64,000 nucleotides of DNA from Flavobacterium swingsii. GTDB lineage: Bacteria; Bacteroidota; Bacteroidia; Flavobacteriales; Flavobacteriaceae. Each line of letters starts with the position of its first letter. Position 1 is the stretch's first letter. Positions 17,169-26,881 of this stretch are shown here, piece after piece. Both the position numbers and the translations under genes were made by a program. Below the pieces are notes generated by a model, which was not told the origin of the DNA, did not search any database, and saw nothing but the letters and a program-made list of their open reading frames with translations. The stretch covers positions 1 through 64,000 of the forward strand of contig NZ_FOJT01000001.1 of assembly GCF_900111965.1 (NCBI RefSeq), read 5' to 3'.

Positions 17169-17849
17169 CTAAATATTATTAACCAAATCAAGGACAACCT
17201 GAAATTGTTCTTCTCTAGACAAATGAGAATTGTCTATTTCGATAGCATCATCGGCCATAACAAGTGGGGAATCCTCACGATGGGTATCTATATAATCTCG
17301 TTGTTGGACATTTTCTAACACAGTTTCGTAGGAAACTGGCTGCCCTTTTTCGACCATTTCGTCATAACGGCGTTGGGCACGTGTTTGTGCGCTGGCTGTC
17401 ATGAATATTTTGAGCTCTGCCTCTGGAAAAACTACGGTTCCTATATCACGACCGTCCATCACGATGCCTTTGTTTTTGCCCATTTCTTGTTGCTGCTCTA
17501 CTAGTTTAGCTCTTACTTGCGATACTTCAGCGACTTTACTTACAAAACGAGACACTTCGATGGTGCGAATTTCATTTTCGACATTAACATCATTTAGATA
17601 CATTTCGGCAAAGCCTAGATTTGGATTAAACTGAAATGTAAGTGTAATTTTAGACAAATCGTTTATTAGTGCTTGCTGATTAAATTCCTCGTGATTGATG
17701 TAGTTATTTTGCATTGCATAATAGGTTACGGCACGATACATCGCGCCAGTATCTACATATATATAGCCTAACTCTTTAGCTAATTGTTTGGCTAATGTGC
17801 TTTTTCCTGTTGAGGAAAATCCGTCGATGGCAATGGTTATTTTTTTCAA
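17169..17849 (-). CDS. cmk: Cytidylate kinase
   Basis: Phosphorylates CMP and dCMP. 226 residues starting at TTG 17849, giving MKKITIAIDGFSSTGKST, where the P-loop is GFSSTGKST. Further motifs: YVDTGAMYRAVTYYA, VMDGRDIGTVVFP and AQRRYDEM. An in-frame ATG at 17915 would add 22 residues, but those codons run into the modular repeat at 17891-17950 and are not family-like, so TTG is preferred. porQ is immediately upstream on the same strand. Confidence 0.93.
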   Translation of the reverse strand: MKKITIAIDGFSSTGKSTLAKQLAKELGYIYVDTGAMYRAVTYYAMQNNYINHEEFNQQALINDLSKITLTFQFNPNLGFAEMYLNDVNVENEIRTIEVSRFVSKVAEVSQVRAKLVEQQQEMGKNKGIVMDGRDIGTVVFPEAELKIFMTASAQTRAQRRYDEMVEKGQPVSYETVLENVQQRDYIDTHREDSPLVMADDAIEIDNSHLSREEQFQVVLDLVNNI

Positions 17850-17890
17850 TTTTTTAAAATGTTTAATAGAAGCCGAAAAGTTTGTATTTA

Positions 17891-17950
17891 GCCCCGATAG
17901 TAGTGAAAATCCCACGTTTTTTTTGCGTGGATTGTAACGGATAGCGGGAA
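17891..17950 (+). repeat. Interspersed modular repeat, copy 3 (short)
   Basis: GCCCCGATAGTAGTGAAAATC and GGATTGTAACGGATAGCGGG match the left and right modules of copies 1, 2 and 4; the centre is a copy-specific stem CCACG/CGTGG with a T8 loop. The terminal GGTAACGCC module is missing. It lies between porQ and cmk. Confidence 0.7.
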
Positions 17951-17993
17951 TATTGTTTCCTAAAACACCTTTTGTTTCTGCTTCAAAAAAAAA

Positions 17994-19025
17994 TTATTTT
18001 TCGTTGTTATACAAATTGATAGTTAGTCCGAATAAGCTTGTATTGGCGGCTAATGTGTATCGTGAGTAGGAATAATCGAAGCGGAATTTTCGGAAACGGA
18101 TTCCGAATCCTGCCGATATTCCTGAGAATGTTCGTTGTTCTAGGATTTTGAGTTCGGCGGCACGACGGAAATTATAACTTAATCGCAAACTAAAAGCTTT
18201 TTTCGGAAAAATTTCGGCGCCAAATATGACGTGCCTAAAGGTGTTTCCTAGAAATCCTACTTTTTCTTCGATTGCTTCTCCGTCGATAGTTTGTTGGCTT
18301 CTGGCTGGATTGGCAAAGGAAACGTTCCAATGTTGCAGATTTTCTAGCGTTAAGTGCCAGCGAACGGGTACGTTTTCTAGTTCTTGTGAGATTCCTGCAA
18401 TGACTTCGAACGGTAATTTTTCTTTTGTCCCGTCGTAGCTTGTGATTTGTGTTCCGAAATTTCGAACTACGAGTCCGTAATTTATATCGTTTTTGTCATC
18501 GACATATAAAGCAGCTAAATCGGCAGCGACGCCAAATGAGTTATAACTTTCGAGTGTTGACGAAATGAATTTTGCGTTTCCACCGAGATATAATTTTGTC
18601 CAAGGAACATTATAAGCGTAACCTAATGATAGTGCTATTTCGCTTCCTGTAAATTGTCCTGTTGCTGCTCCGTACTCATCTCGGCCATCAAATTTTCCGT
18701 AATTTATATAGGTAATCCCGCCGTGTAATGTTTGTACATGTCTGTCATATGTATAAGCAAAAGCTCCTGTTCCGTAGGTCACATCGCCAAAATAGTTTCC
18801 GTAGTTTACAGCTAAACGTCCGTCCATTTCGGTATTTATACTCGCTGGATTAAATAATGGTTGATTGACATCGTAATCGTAATTTGTAATCGTTTTTCCT
18901 CCTAATGCGGCTTGTCGTGGCGAGGAAATTAGGTTTAGAAATTGATATACGCCTTGCCCTCCTATTTGACTATAAGTCGAAGTATAGATTGTAAATAATA
19001 AGAGAATTAGGTGTTTTTTTTGCAT
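17994..19025 (-). CDS. porQ: Type IX secretion system protein PorQ
   Basis: 343 residues with a signal peptide of about 19 residues (ending YTSTYSQ). The mature start GGQGVYQFLNLISSPRQAAL, the segment NYDYDVNQPLFNPASI and repeated amphipathic beta strands with terminal aromatic residues fit PorQ, an outer-membrane beta-barrel of the type IX secretion system that works with PorU, PorV and PorZ in processing and anchoring cargo. Presence of PorQ implies a functional T9SS elsewhere in the genome. The porQ-cmk neighbourhood is, to my knowledge, conserved in flavobacteria. Confidence 0.9.
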   Translation of the reverse strand: MQKKHLILLLFTIYTSTYSQIGGQGVYQFLNLISSPRQAALGGKTITNYDYDVNQPLFNPASINTEMDGRLAVNYGNYFGDVTYGTGAFAYTYDRHVQTLHGGITYINYGKFDGRDEYGAATGQFTGSEIALSLGYAYNVPWTKLYLGGNAKFISSTLESYNSFGVAADLAALYVDDKNDINYGLVVRNFGTQITSYDGTKEKLPFEVIAGISQELENVPVRWHLTLENLQHWNVSFANPARSQQTIDGEAIEEKVGFLGNTFRHVIFGAEIFPKKAFSLRLSYNFRRAAELKILEQRTFSGISAGFGIRFRKFRFDYSYSRYTLAANTSLFGLTINLYNNEK

Positions 19026-19110
19026 TTATTTTTGGCGTTTTGAAAACTATATAACGCAGAAGCGAAGATATTATTTTTTCTGACTATCCCGTTTATTGAA
19101 TACTATTTTT

Positions 19111-19668
19111 TTATACTAAGGAATCTATTAAATCTGATGCTAAAATTGCATAACCGTAATTATCAGACCAACCCGTTCTTAATGGCAATAATTTTCTTGT
19201 ATGTGCTTCTCTCAACATTCCAACTTTTTCTAAAACACTTATTGATCCAATATTTTCGATTGCACAACCCGCTTCAATTCTGTGAAGTTTCAAAGTTTGA
19301 AAACCAAATTTTATTATCTTTTTTAAACTTTCCGTTGCAAATCCTCTATTCCAATAATTGTAGTCATATTTAAACCAAACTTCGGCGTTTCGATATTTTT
19401 CTTTTCCCAGATTTATTCCAATTAACCCAATAAATTCTTTTTCTTCATTTAATTCGACTGCAAAAGTAAAACTCTTATTGTTGTCTAAATTATTTTCAAA
19501 AATCCATTTTTCAACAATATTTTTTGTTTCATTAATATTACTTGGAATCCCAGACGTATTAAACCTATCAGTTTCATCCAAACAATGCAATTTGTGAATA
19601 TTCTCAATATCATTTTCTGAAATTGGTCGTAAAATGAGTCTTTCAGTTTTTAAATTTGTTTTATTCAT
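19111..19668 (-). CDS. GNAT family N-acetyltransferase, RimJ/RimL type
   Basis: 185 residues. Starts MNKTNLKTERLILRPISEND, the usual opening of RimJ/RimL-like acetyltransferases. The acetyl-CoA region is seen in WNRGFATESLKKIIKFGFQ and the end in HRIEAGCAIENIGSISVLEKVGM. It probably acetylates an amino group of a protein, small molecule or antibiotic; the acceptor is unknown. It stands between lon and porQ, all leftward. Confidence 0.87.
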   Translation of the reverse strand: MNKTNLKTERLILRPISENDIENIHKLHCLDETDRFNTSGIPSNINETKNIVEKWIFENNLDNNKSFTFAVELNEEKEFIGLIGINLGKEKYRNAEVWFKYDYNYWNRGFATESLKKIIKFGFQTLKLHRIEAGCAIENIGSISVLEKVGMLREAHTRKLLPLRTGWSDNYGYAILASDLIDSLV

Positions 19669-19721
19669 TTTGGGTTAATTTCTACTTTTGATATTATGAC
19701 TTTCAAACCTTCAACTATTGT

Positions 19722-22172
19722 TTATAATGTTTTAGCGTTTTTTACCTTATCTTTTGTAATCGCAATAGCTAAAACCTCGCTCATTTCCTTCACATAATGA
19801 AAGGTTAAACCAGTAAGATATTCAGCTTTTATTTCGTCGATATCGCTTTTGTTTTCGTGACACAAAATAATTTCTTTGATATTGGCACGTTTTGCCGCTA
19901 GAATTTTCTCTTTGATTCCACCAACTGGTAATACTTTTCCACGCAAAGTGATTTCGCCAGTCATAGCCAAACTTTTCTTGATTTTTTTCTGTGTAAATAC
20001 CGAAACCAAAGACGTTAGCATTGCAATACCGGCACTTGGTCCATCTTTTGGCGTTGCGCCTTCCGGAACGTGCAAGTGAATGTTATATTTCGCTAACATT
20101 TCAGAGTTCAGTCCTAATAGTTCAGCATTAGCTTTAATATATTCTAAAGCAATTGTTGCCGATTCTTTCATGACTGTTCCTAGATTTCCAGTAATAGTCA
20201 TGGTTCCTTTTCCCGGAGAAATTAAGGATTCTATAAATAAAATATCGCCTCCAACTGATGTCCAAGCCAATCCTGTAACTACTCCTGCTACATCGTTATT
20301 TTCTGATTTATCTCTTTCTAATCTTGGAACTCCTAGGATTTTGACAATATCCTCATCGGTAACTTTTATGTTATATTCTTCTTCCATAGCCACGCATTTG
20401 GCAGCATTTCGGATTACTTGTGCAATTTTATTTTCTAGTCCACGAACACCTGACTCACGTGTGTAACCTTCTACTATTTTTTCTAATTGTTTTTTACCAA
20501 TTTGTAAATGTTTTGATGTTAGCCCATGAACTGCTAATTGCTTTGGGAACAAATGTTGTTTGGCGATTTCAACTTTTTCTTCGATCGTATAACCAGACAT
20601 TTTGATGATTTCCATTCTATCTTTCAACGCAGGTTGTATGGTTGCCATATTGTTTGAAGTGGCAATAAACATGACTTTCGATAAATCGTAACCCATTTCT
20701 AAGAAATTATCATAGAATTCGCCGTTTTGCTCAGGATCTAAAACTTCTAATAAGGCCGATGATGGATCACCTTGATTGCTTGTTGACAATTTATCTATTT
20801 CATCTAAAACAAAAACTGGGTTTGATGTTCCTGCCTTTTTTAAACTTTGAAGGATTCTTCCCGGCATCGCGCCAATATAGGTTTTACGATGTCCTCGAAT
20901 TTCGGCTTCATCACGCAAACCACCCAGAGAAACTCGCACATATTCTCTTCCTAAAGCTTCGGCAATAGATTTTCCGATAGATGTTTTTCCAACTCCCGGA
21001 GGTCCTGTAAGACATAGAATTGGAGATTTCATATCATTTCGCAATTTTAGCACTGCAAGATGTTCTATCATTCTTTTTTTGACATCTTCTAAACCAAAAT
21101 GGTCTCTGTCGAGGATTTTTTCTGCTTTTTTTAAATCGAATTTATCTTTAGAATATTTTCCCCAAGGTAAATCTAAAAACAATTCTAAATAATTTCTTTG
21201 AATGCCAAAATCTGGTGATTGTGGGTTAGAACGTTGCATTTTTGACAGTTCTTTATCAAAATGCTTTTGCGTTTTCTCGTCCCAAATCTTAGTTTTAGAT
21301 TTTGTACGCAACTCTTCTATTTCTTCTTCTTGCGAAACTCCACCCAATTCTTCTTGAATGGTTTTCATTTGCTGATGTAAGAAATATTCACGTTGCTGCT
21401 GGTCTAAATCGAAACGCACTTTAGATTGTATGTCATTTTTAAGTTCCAATTTCTGAAACTCTAAATTCATAAATTTCAAAGTTGCTAAAGCTCTTTCTTT
21501 TAGGTTATTTATTTCTAATAAATCTTGTTTCTCAGTAACTGTAAGATTCATATTAGAAGAAACAAAATTGACAAGAAACGAATTGCTTTCAATGTTTTTG
21601 ATTGCAAAAGTAGCTTCAGTTGGAATATTTGGGCTTTCAGTAATAATTTGTATCGCCAAATCACGAACAGATTCGATTATTGCCGAAAATTCTTTGTCTT
21701 TTTTTGTTGGTCTTTCTTCTTTAACTTCTTTAATAGAAGCTTTCATGTAAGGTTCTGTAGCCGTTACTTTATCTATTTCGAAACGTTTTTTTCCTTGTAG
21801 AATTACGGTTACATTTCCGTCAGGCATTTTTAAAACACGAAGAATTCTAGCAACTGTTCCTACTTTATTAATATCGTTTTCGGTTGGATCTTCGTCTTCT
21901 TCATTTTTTTGAGATACAACTCCAATAATTTTATCACCAGAATTGGCAGCATCAATTAGTTTTATTGATTTATCTCTTCCTGCTGTAATGGGAATGACTA
22001 CTCCTGGAAAAAGTACGGTATTTCGAAGCGGAAGAATTAACAATTCTGATGGTAATTCTTCATTATTCATTTCTTCCTCGTCTTCTGGCGTGAGAAGTGG
22101 GATTAAATCTGCTTCAGAATCGAATTCTTGTAGTGACAAATTGTCAATGGTAATTATTTTTTGTTGAGACAT
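19722..22172 (-). CDS. lon: ATP-dependent Lon protease
   Basis: 816 residues. Cytoplasmic AAA+ protease degrading misfolded and regulatory proteins. N-terminal substrate domain (LPLRNTVLFPGVVIP), coiled middle region, AAA+ module with Walker A GPPGVGKTSIGKS and Walker B VFVLDEIDKL, and C-terminal Ser-Lys peptidase with serine in PKDGPSAGIAM and lysine in GGIKEKILAAKRA. Full length. A -7 box is present at 22219-22226; no heat-shock-specific operator such as CIRCE was seen. Confidence 0.97.
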   Translation of the reverse strand: MSQQKIITIDNLSLQEFDSEADLIPLLTPEDEEEMNNEELPSELLILPLRNTVLFPGVVIPITAGRDKSIKLIDAANSGDKIIGVVSQKNEEDEDPTENDINKVGTVARILRVLKMPDGNVTVILQGKKRFEIDKVTATEPYMKASIKEVKEERPTKKDKEFSAIIESVRDLAIQIITESPNIPTEATFAIKNIESNSFLVNFVSSNMNLTVTEKQDLLEINNLKERALATLKFMNLEFQKLELKNDIQSKVRFDLDQQQREYFLHQQMKTIQEELGGVSQEEEIEELRTKSKTKIWDEKTQKHFDKELSKMQRSNPQSPDFGIQRNYLELFLDLPWGKYSKDKFDLKKAEKILDRDHFGLEDVKKRMIEHLAVLKLRNDMKSPILCLTGPPGVGKTSIGKSIAEALGREYVRVSLGGLRDEAEIRGHRKTYIGAMPGRILQSLKKAGTSNPVFVLDEIDKLSTSNQGDPSSALLEVLDPEQNGEFYDNFLEMGYDLSKVMFIATSNNMATIQPALKDRMEIIKMSGYTIEEKVEIAKQHLFPKQLAVHGLTSKHLQIGKKQLEKIVEGYTRESGVRGLENKIAQVIRNAAKCVAMEEEYNIKVTDEDIVKILGVPRLERDKSENNDVAGVVTGLAWTSVGGDILFIESLISPGKGTMTITGNLGTVMKESATIALEYIKANAELLGLNSEMLAKYNIHLHVPEGATPKDGPSAGIAMLTSLVSVFTQKKIKKSLAMTGEITLRGKVLPVGGIKEKILAAKRANIKEIILCHENKSDIDEIKAEYLTGLTFHYVKEMSEVLAIAITKDKVKNAKTL

Positions 22173-22218
22173 ATTGTATTTAGGTCATTTTGTCATTAAA
22201 CATGGAACGCTTACTATG

Positions 22219-22226
22219 CAAAGTTA
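22219..22226 (-). promoter_or_regulatory. -7 box of lon
   Basis: Minus-strand TAACTTTG matches TAnnTTTG and is followed by CATAG. It lies 47 bases before the lon ATG. No clear -33 box. Confidence 0.45.
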
Positions 22227-22317
22227 TTACATAATAAACTATCATTTAGCTGAAAATCAATAAATAACAAAATTATTTACATCAAATTCATTCTAATAAG
22301 TCAAGGATTGTGCCATA

Positions 22318-22343
22318 AAAAAATCCCGAATTGCTTCGGGATT
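22318..22343 (-). terminator. Terminator of the 244-residue lipoprotein gene
   Basis: The minus-strand stem ATCCCGAA/TTCGGGAT with a 4-base loop is followed by seven T residues. Confidence 0.8.
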
Positions 22344-22369
22344 GTATCTGTTCTATAAAATGCTTTTGA

Positions 22370-23104
22370 TTAATTCAAAATATATGAAACTAAATCTTGA
22401 ATATAAGTTGTTGTTCCTGATGTTGTTTCAATTTTAATAGGCCCAACATTTTTAGCATACCAATAATAAGATGTTGAGACGGAGCTCTGTCCGGAAAATG
22501 TAATATTCTGTACTACTTTTACTTTAATTACATCATTAAAAGTTTGACCATTGACATTTAAAGTTGACCCTTTTTCTAAAATAGTTGAAACTATATTAAA
22601 ATCAGTAGTTACAACTGGATATATTGGATCAGTATATGTTGTAGTCTGAACATAGTCCGCAGTCCAAGTTCCACCTACAGCTAAGTAATCTTTTAAAAGT
22701 ATTCTTTCAGTACCGGTTGATGTAGAGCCTGGCATTCCTCCTTGAGCTGCAACTATAACATCTTCACTTTTCAAATAATAATCTCCATTTGATTTTCTTA
22801 ACCTCGTTACTTGACTTGCTCCTCCGTTAGATTGAGAATTAAATGTATAGTAGCTATTTCCTCCAATAACATCTACAGAAACCATTTTAAGTGGCGCTTG
22901 ATTAACTCCATTTAAACTAAAAACCCATTGATTATTAATAGCTGAAGGCCAATAATCAGTAGTAGATGAATTTCCATTTCCACCATTATTTGTTGAATCT
23001 CCCGAACTAGGCATTGGTCCTTCATAAGGTTCTACAGTACAAGAAGTGAAAATTACTGCTGAAAATAACAATATAAACGCCCAAATATTTTTTAGTTTAT
23101 TCAT
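22370..23104 (-). CDS. Lipoprotein of unknown function
   Basis: 244 residues from ATG 23104 (MNKLKNIWAF); an in-frame ATG nine codons earlier precedes a less typical signal peptide. Lipobox FTSC, then a Gly/Ser/Asn-rich linker (SSGDSTNNGGNGNSS) and a beta-rich domain starting DYWPSAINNQWVFSLNG. The architecture suggests a surface or periplasmic lipoprotein. No catalytic motif recognised. It has its own promoter inside the 3' end of the upstream transporter gene, and a terminator. Confidence 0.8.
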   Translation of the reverse strand: MNKLKNIWAFILLFSAVIFTSCTVEPYEGPMPSSGDSTNNGGNGNSSTTDYWPSAINNQWVFSLNGVNQAPLKMVSVDVIGGNSYYTFNSQSNGGASQVTRLRKSNGDYYLKSEDVIVAAQGGMPGSTSTGTERILLKDYLAVGGTWTADYVQTTTYTDPIYPVVTTDFNIVSTILEKGSTLNVNGQTFNDVIKVKVVQNITFSGQSSVSTSYYWYAKNVGPIKIETTSGTTTYIQDLVSYILN

Positions 23105-23128
23105 TTTGTAGGTATTAGTTTTTTTTGA

Positions 23129-23158
23129 CAAATATAATATTAATTCTTGCTTAACAAA
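23129..23158 (-). promoter_or_regulatory. Promoter of the 244-residue lipoprotein gene
   Basis: Minus-strand TTTG (23158-23155), 18 bases, TATATTTG (23136-23129). The -33 box lies inside the last codons of the upstream transporter gene. Confidence 0.7.
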
Positions 23159-24450
23159 TAATTTTTCGGAATTCTTAATAGTAAAATCACTCCTATTATA
23201 AAGAAAATAGCTAAAAATACTATCGAATTTCTCATAGAACCAGTAACTTGATCTATGATTCCGTAAATAGACATTCCGATGACGATTCCTATTTTTTCGG
23301 TCACATCATAAAAACTGAAATACGAGGCTGTATCTTCCGTTTCTGGCAATAATTTTGAGTAAGTAGAACGAGCCAACGATTGTATTCCTCCCATAACCAA
23401 TCCTACAAAACCTGCTACGATATAAAACTCATTAGGTTCTGTAACAAAATAAGCAAACACGCAAAGTATCGCCCAAAAAGCATTTAGAAATATTAGGGTG
23501 TTAATGTTTCCGAATTTCCCTGATGCTCTCGAAGTAAGAAAAGCGCCTAAAACAGCAACCAATTGAATAACTAATATACTAATGATTAATCCTGTAGTTT
23601 TCTGACTTGGTGTTGTCCAATTTATTTCGGTAGCACCAAAATAAGTAGCTACTAACATTACGGTTTGTACCGCCATGATGAAAACGAAATAGCTTGACAA
23701 ATATCTTTTTAAGGTAATATTTTGTTGTAATTGCTTCCAAACTAATTTTAATTCTTTAAATCCATCAAAAAGGACTGCTTTTGTCACTTTATGACCTGTT
23801 GATGCTCCTTTGGGTAAATAATAATAGGTTACATGACTGAAACCTATCCACCAAACACCTACCATTATAAAGGAGTATTTCATACATTCTAATCTTTCCG
23901 CATCGTTTATTGCAGACATAACCATCGCAAGATTTATGATTAGCAATATCGTGCTTCCTATATATCCCATCGAAAATCCTCTTGCACTAACCTTATCTTG
24001 TTGCTCAGGGTAAGCAATATCTGGTAAGTACGAATTATAAAAAACCAAACTCGCCCAGAAACCTATTAATCCTAATAAATAAGCGGTGTAACTTAAAAAT
24101 AAACTTTCTAAATTAAACCAATATAAAGAAATACAAGACAAACCGCCTAGATAACAAAAGAACCTCATAAACGCTTTCTTGTTTCCTACGTAATCTGCAA
24201 TTCCTGATAAAAAAGGCGAAATAAACGCAACTATTAGAAAAGCTAATGCCGTAACAAAAGTGATCATTGCGGTGTCTTTAATTTGATAACCAAAAATAAA
24301 AACTACATTATTGCCTCTGTTTTTGAAAATTAATTCATAAAAAATAGGAAAAATAGCCGAAGCAATGACCAAGCTATATACCGAGTTTGCCCAATCGTAA
24401 AACGCCCAAGCATTTAATAACTTTTTATCTCCTTTTTTAAGTATTTCCAT
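23140..24450 (-). CDS. UMF1/Atg22-like MFS transporter
   Basis: 436 residues with about 12 membrane segments. The N-terminus LLNAWAFYDWANSVYSLVIA is characteristic of the UMF1 family, related to the yeast vacuolar effluxer Atg22; DIAYPEQQDKVSARGFSMGY and GGIQSLARSTYSKLLPE are further family segments. Bacterial substrates are unknown, possibly amino acids. It has its own promoter upstream. Confidence 0.88.
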   Translation of the reverse strand: MEILKKGDKKLLNAWAFYDWANSVYSLVIASAIFPIFYELIFKNRGNNVVFIFGYQIKDTAMITFVTALAFLIVAFISPFLSGIADYVGNKKAFMRFFCYLGGLSCISLYWFNLESLFLSYTAYLLGLIGFWASLVFYNSYLPDIAYPEQQDKVSARGFSMGYIGSTILLIINLAMVMSAINDAERLECMKYSFIMVGVWWIGFSHVTYYYLPKGASTGHKVTKAVLFDGFKELKLVWKQLQQNITLKRYLSSYFVFIMAVQTVMLVATYFGATEINWTTPSQKTTGLIISILVIQLVAVLGAFLTSRASGKFGNINTLIFLNAFWAILCVFAYFVTEPNEFYIVAGFVGLVMGGIQSLARSTYSKLLPETEDTASYFSFYDVTEKIGIVIGMSIYGIIDQVTGSMRNSIVFLAIFFIIGVILLLRIPKNYLLSKN

Positions 24451-24493
24451 ATATTTTATTTGTTAGTTCTGAATCGATTTGGAATATATTTTT

Positions 24494-24525
24494 CAAATAT
24501 AACTAAAAAAAAAAGCCACTTCAAT
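24494..24525 (-). promoter_or_regulatory. Promoter of the UMF1-type transporter gene
   Basis: Minus-strand ATTG (24525-24522), 20 bases, TATATTTG (24501-24494). One mismatch in the -33 box. Confidence 0.6.
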
Positions 24526-24556
24526 CGAAATGACTTCTAAATATTTTTATTTTATT

Positions 24557-25372
24557 TTACTTAAATGAAGTAACTCCAAATTTTGCTGCTTCGGCTTTTG
24601 CTTGTGGCAATAATGCTTTTAAACTAGCAATACGTGTTTCGTTTGATGGGTGTGTACTCATAATTTCTGGCGGTGCGCTTCCTCCTGCTAAAGCAGACAT
24701 GCGTTCCCAAATTAAGACTGCATTATCTGGATTATAACCTGCAATTGCCATTAGTGTCAGACCAATCATATCCGCTTCACTTTCGTGATTACGACTAAAC
24801 GGCAGCATTCCTCCTACTTGACTTCCCACACCATAAGCTTGCATTATCATTTGTTGTGTTTCTGGGCTTTTATTTCCTGTAGCGACCGCCACACCAACAC
24901 CACCAAGTTGTTGCAACATTCCTGCACTCATACGTTGTTGTCCATGATTTGCTAATGCATGTGCTACTTCATGTCCCATAACGGCTGCCATTCCTGCATC
25001 GTCTTTCATAATGGGCAAAATACCTGTATAAACTACAATTTTTCCTCCTGGCATACACCAAGCATTTACTTCTTTGCTATCAACTAACTTATATTCCCAT
25101 TGATAATTTACTAAATATGTTGGTTTTCCGTTGGCAGTTAGCCATCTTTCGGCGGCAACTTTTATTTTAGTTCCTACATTTTCTACTCTTTGGGCATCTT
25201 TAGTTCCTGAAATTACTTTGTTTTCTGCTAAGAACTGACCATATTGCTGAAATGCCGATGGAAAAATTTCGCTATCCGGCACTAAAGCCATTGTACTTTT
25301 CCCTGTAAATGGATTTGTAGCACAAGCAGTTACCAACACTCCTATTGCTGAAATTATTAAAACTTTTTTCAT
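24557..25372 (-). CDS. M48 family zinc metallopeptidase lipoprotein
   Basis: 271 residues. Lipobox at C17 (LVTAC) places it in the envelope. Zinc motif HEVAH at 134-138 and third ligand in ESEAD at 197-201 are intact; NAWCMPGGKIVVYTGIL is the usual strand region before the active site. It resembles LoiP/BepA-like peptidases, which clean up misassembled outer-membrane proteins; that role is inferred from the family. A Gly/Met-rich loop (160-190) between the motifs is typical. Confidence 0.9.
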   Translation of the reverse strand: MKKVLIISAIGVLVTACATNPFTGKSTMALVPDSEIFPSAFQQYGQFLAENKVISGTKDAQRVENVGTKIKVAAERWLTANGKPTYLVNYQWEYKLVDSKEVNAWCMPGGKIVVYTGILPIMKDDAGMAAVMGHEVAHALANHGQQRMSAGMLQQLGGVGVAVATGNKSPETQQMIMQAYGVGSQVGGMLPFSRNHESEADMIGLTLMAIAGYNPDNAVLIWERMSALAGGSAPPEIMSTHPSNETRIASLKALLPQAKAEAAKFGVTSFK

Positions 25373-25527
25373 TCTTATTTTAATTTGATTGTTGTAGTAA
25401 AATTAATCCATTTTTCTTAATTGCGACCATAAATTTCACAAAGTATTTTTATGATTAATTTATGATTCAATTTTCATACCAAAAAAAATTAAAAACTTAA
25501 ATTGCACTATATTAAAAATGATATATT

Positions 25528-26382
25528 TTGAAAGCAAAAAAACCAAAAGATACGCAAATACGTAAATCAATTTTATACACCGTTAAAATCACTCAGTTTT
25601 TCTCTGTTGATTTGGTTACAAAATTGGCTTCTATGATATTTACAACACCTATAAAACACAAAACGCCAAATAGAGAATTGGCTATGGATAAGAATACGAA
25701 ACAAGAAACTGTTTTCATACCAAAAATTAATAAAAAAATAGTCGTTTATCATTACGGAAATAGCCCAAAAAAAGTATTATTAGTACATGGTTGGTGTGGT
25801 CGTGGAACGCAATTGGTAAAGTTTGCAGATGAATTAATCAAATTAGGTTATTCTACCATAAGTTTTGATGCACCAGCACACGGAAAATCTGGAACAAAAA
25901 CAACCTTGATGCCTGAATTTATTGCATCAATACTAGAATTAGAAAAATTACATGGTCCTTTCGAATTTGCTATCGGACATTCTTTAGGAGGAATGGCATT
26001 ATTAAATTCAGTAAAACAAGGATTGCAACTAAAAAAATTAGTAGTGATAGGAAGTGGTGATAAAATTGAAGACATTCTTACTGAATATGTCAAAAAATTA
26101 GAACTAAAGCCAATCGTGGCCTCTAAAATGAGTCAACTTTTTGAAAAACGATTTGGAGAACCTATGGAAAACTACGCCGCACATCTTGCAGCAAAACAAG
26201 TAAATATACCAACACTAGTTATTCATGACGAAAACGATTATGAAGTTCCTATTTTTTGTGGAAAAAATGTATTTAAACATCTTCCGAACGGAGAAATGTA
26301 TGTTACACAAAAATTAGGGCACAGAAAAATTCTTGGAGATACAAATGTCATTAACAAAGCACTTGATTTTATCCACAATTAA
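25528..26382 (+). CDS. Alpha/beta hydrolase
   Basis: 284 residues from a TTG start at 25528; the first in-frame ATG (residue 36) would remove the family-like segment VKITQFFSVDLVTKLASMIF. Nucleophile motif GHSLGG, acid in HDENDYEVP, and histidine in LGHRKIL complete the triad; the oxyanion-side HGWCGRG is also present. No signal peptide, so cytosolic. Substrate unknown. It precedes two msrB genes by 10 bp, so it may share a transcript with them. Confidence 0.83.
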   Translation: MKAKKPKDTQIRKSILYTVKITQFFSVDLVTKLASMIFTTPIKHKTPNRELAMDKNTKQETVFIPKINKKIVVYHYGNSPKKVLLVHGWCGRGTQLVKFADELIKLGYSTISFDAPAHGKSGTKTTLMPEFIASILELEKLHGPFEFAIGHSLGGMALLNSVKQGLQLKKLVVIGSGDKIEDILTEYVKKLELKPIVASKMSQLFEKRFGEPMENYAAHLAAKQVNIPTLVIHDENDYEVPIFCGKNVFKHLPNGEMYVTQKLGHRKILGDTNVINKALDFIHN

Positions 26383-26392
26383 AATATTAAAA

Positions 26393-26881
26393 ATGAAAAA
26401 AACAATCTTTTTGTTAGCCTTTATTTTAAGTTTAGCTTCTTGTCATAGCCAAGAAAAGAAAACAGAAAAAGTAAGTCCTAAAAATAAAATATCTAAAACC
26501 GATGCACAATGGAAAACTGAACTTACTCCAGAACAGTATCAAGTTTTAAGAAATAAAGGAACCGAAGCTTCTTTTTCAGGAAAATATTGGAATCATTTCG
26601 AAAAAGGATATTATGCTTGTGTAGCTTGCAAGAATCCTTTGTTTACTTCCGATGCAAAATTTAATTCAGAATGTGGTTGGCCATCATTTGACCAAGCAAT
26701 CAAAGGAAGTGTTATTTATAAAGATGATTCCACTTTTGGTATGCAAAGAACTGAAGTAATGTGTTCCAATTGTAACGGACATTTAGGTCATGTTTTTGAT
26801 GACGGTCCATCAGAAACAACAGGAAAGCGTTTTTGCACTAATTCAGTTTCTATACTATTTATTCCAAAAAAGAAAAAATGA
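26393..26881 (+). CDS. msrB: Peptide-methionine (R)-S-oxide reductase, lipoprotein form
   Basis: 162 residues from ATG 26393; lipobox LASC at C17 makes it an envelope lipoprotein. It reduces methionine-R-sulfoxide in proteins. Zinc cysteine pairs CVAC and CSNC, substrate motif CGWPSF, GHLGHVFDDGP, and catalytic C148 in RFCTNSVSI are all present. The stop overlaps the start of a second, cytosolic msrB (ATGA), so the two are translationally coupled and repair both compartments. Confidence 0.93.
   Translation: MKKTIFLLAFILSLASCHSQEKKTEKVSPKNKISKTDAQWKTELTPEQYQVLRNKGTEASFSGKYWNHFEKGYYACVACKNPLFTSDAKFNSECGWPSFDQAIKGSVIYKDDSTFGMQRTEVMCSNCNGHLGHVFDDGPSETTGKRFCTNSVSILFIPKKKK

Noticed and set aside
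20080-20466. 128-codon plus-strand frame inside lon
   Set aside because: Antisense to the Lon peptidase domain; it exists because the real gene constrains the opposite strand.
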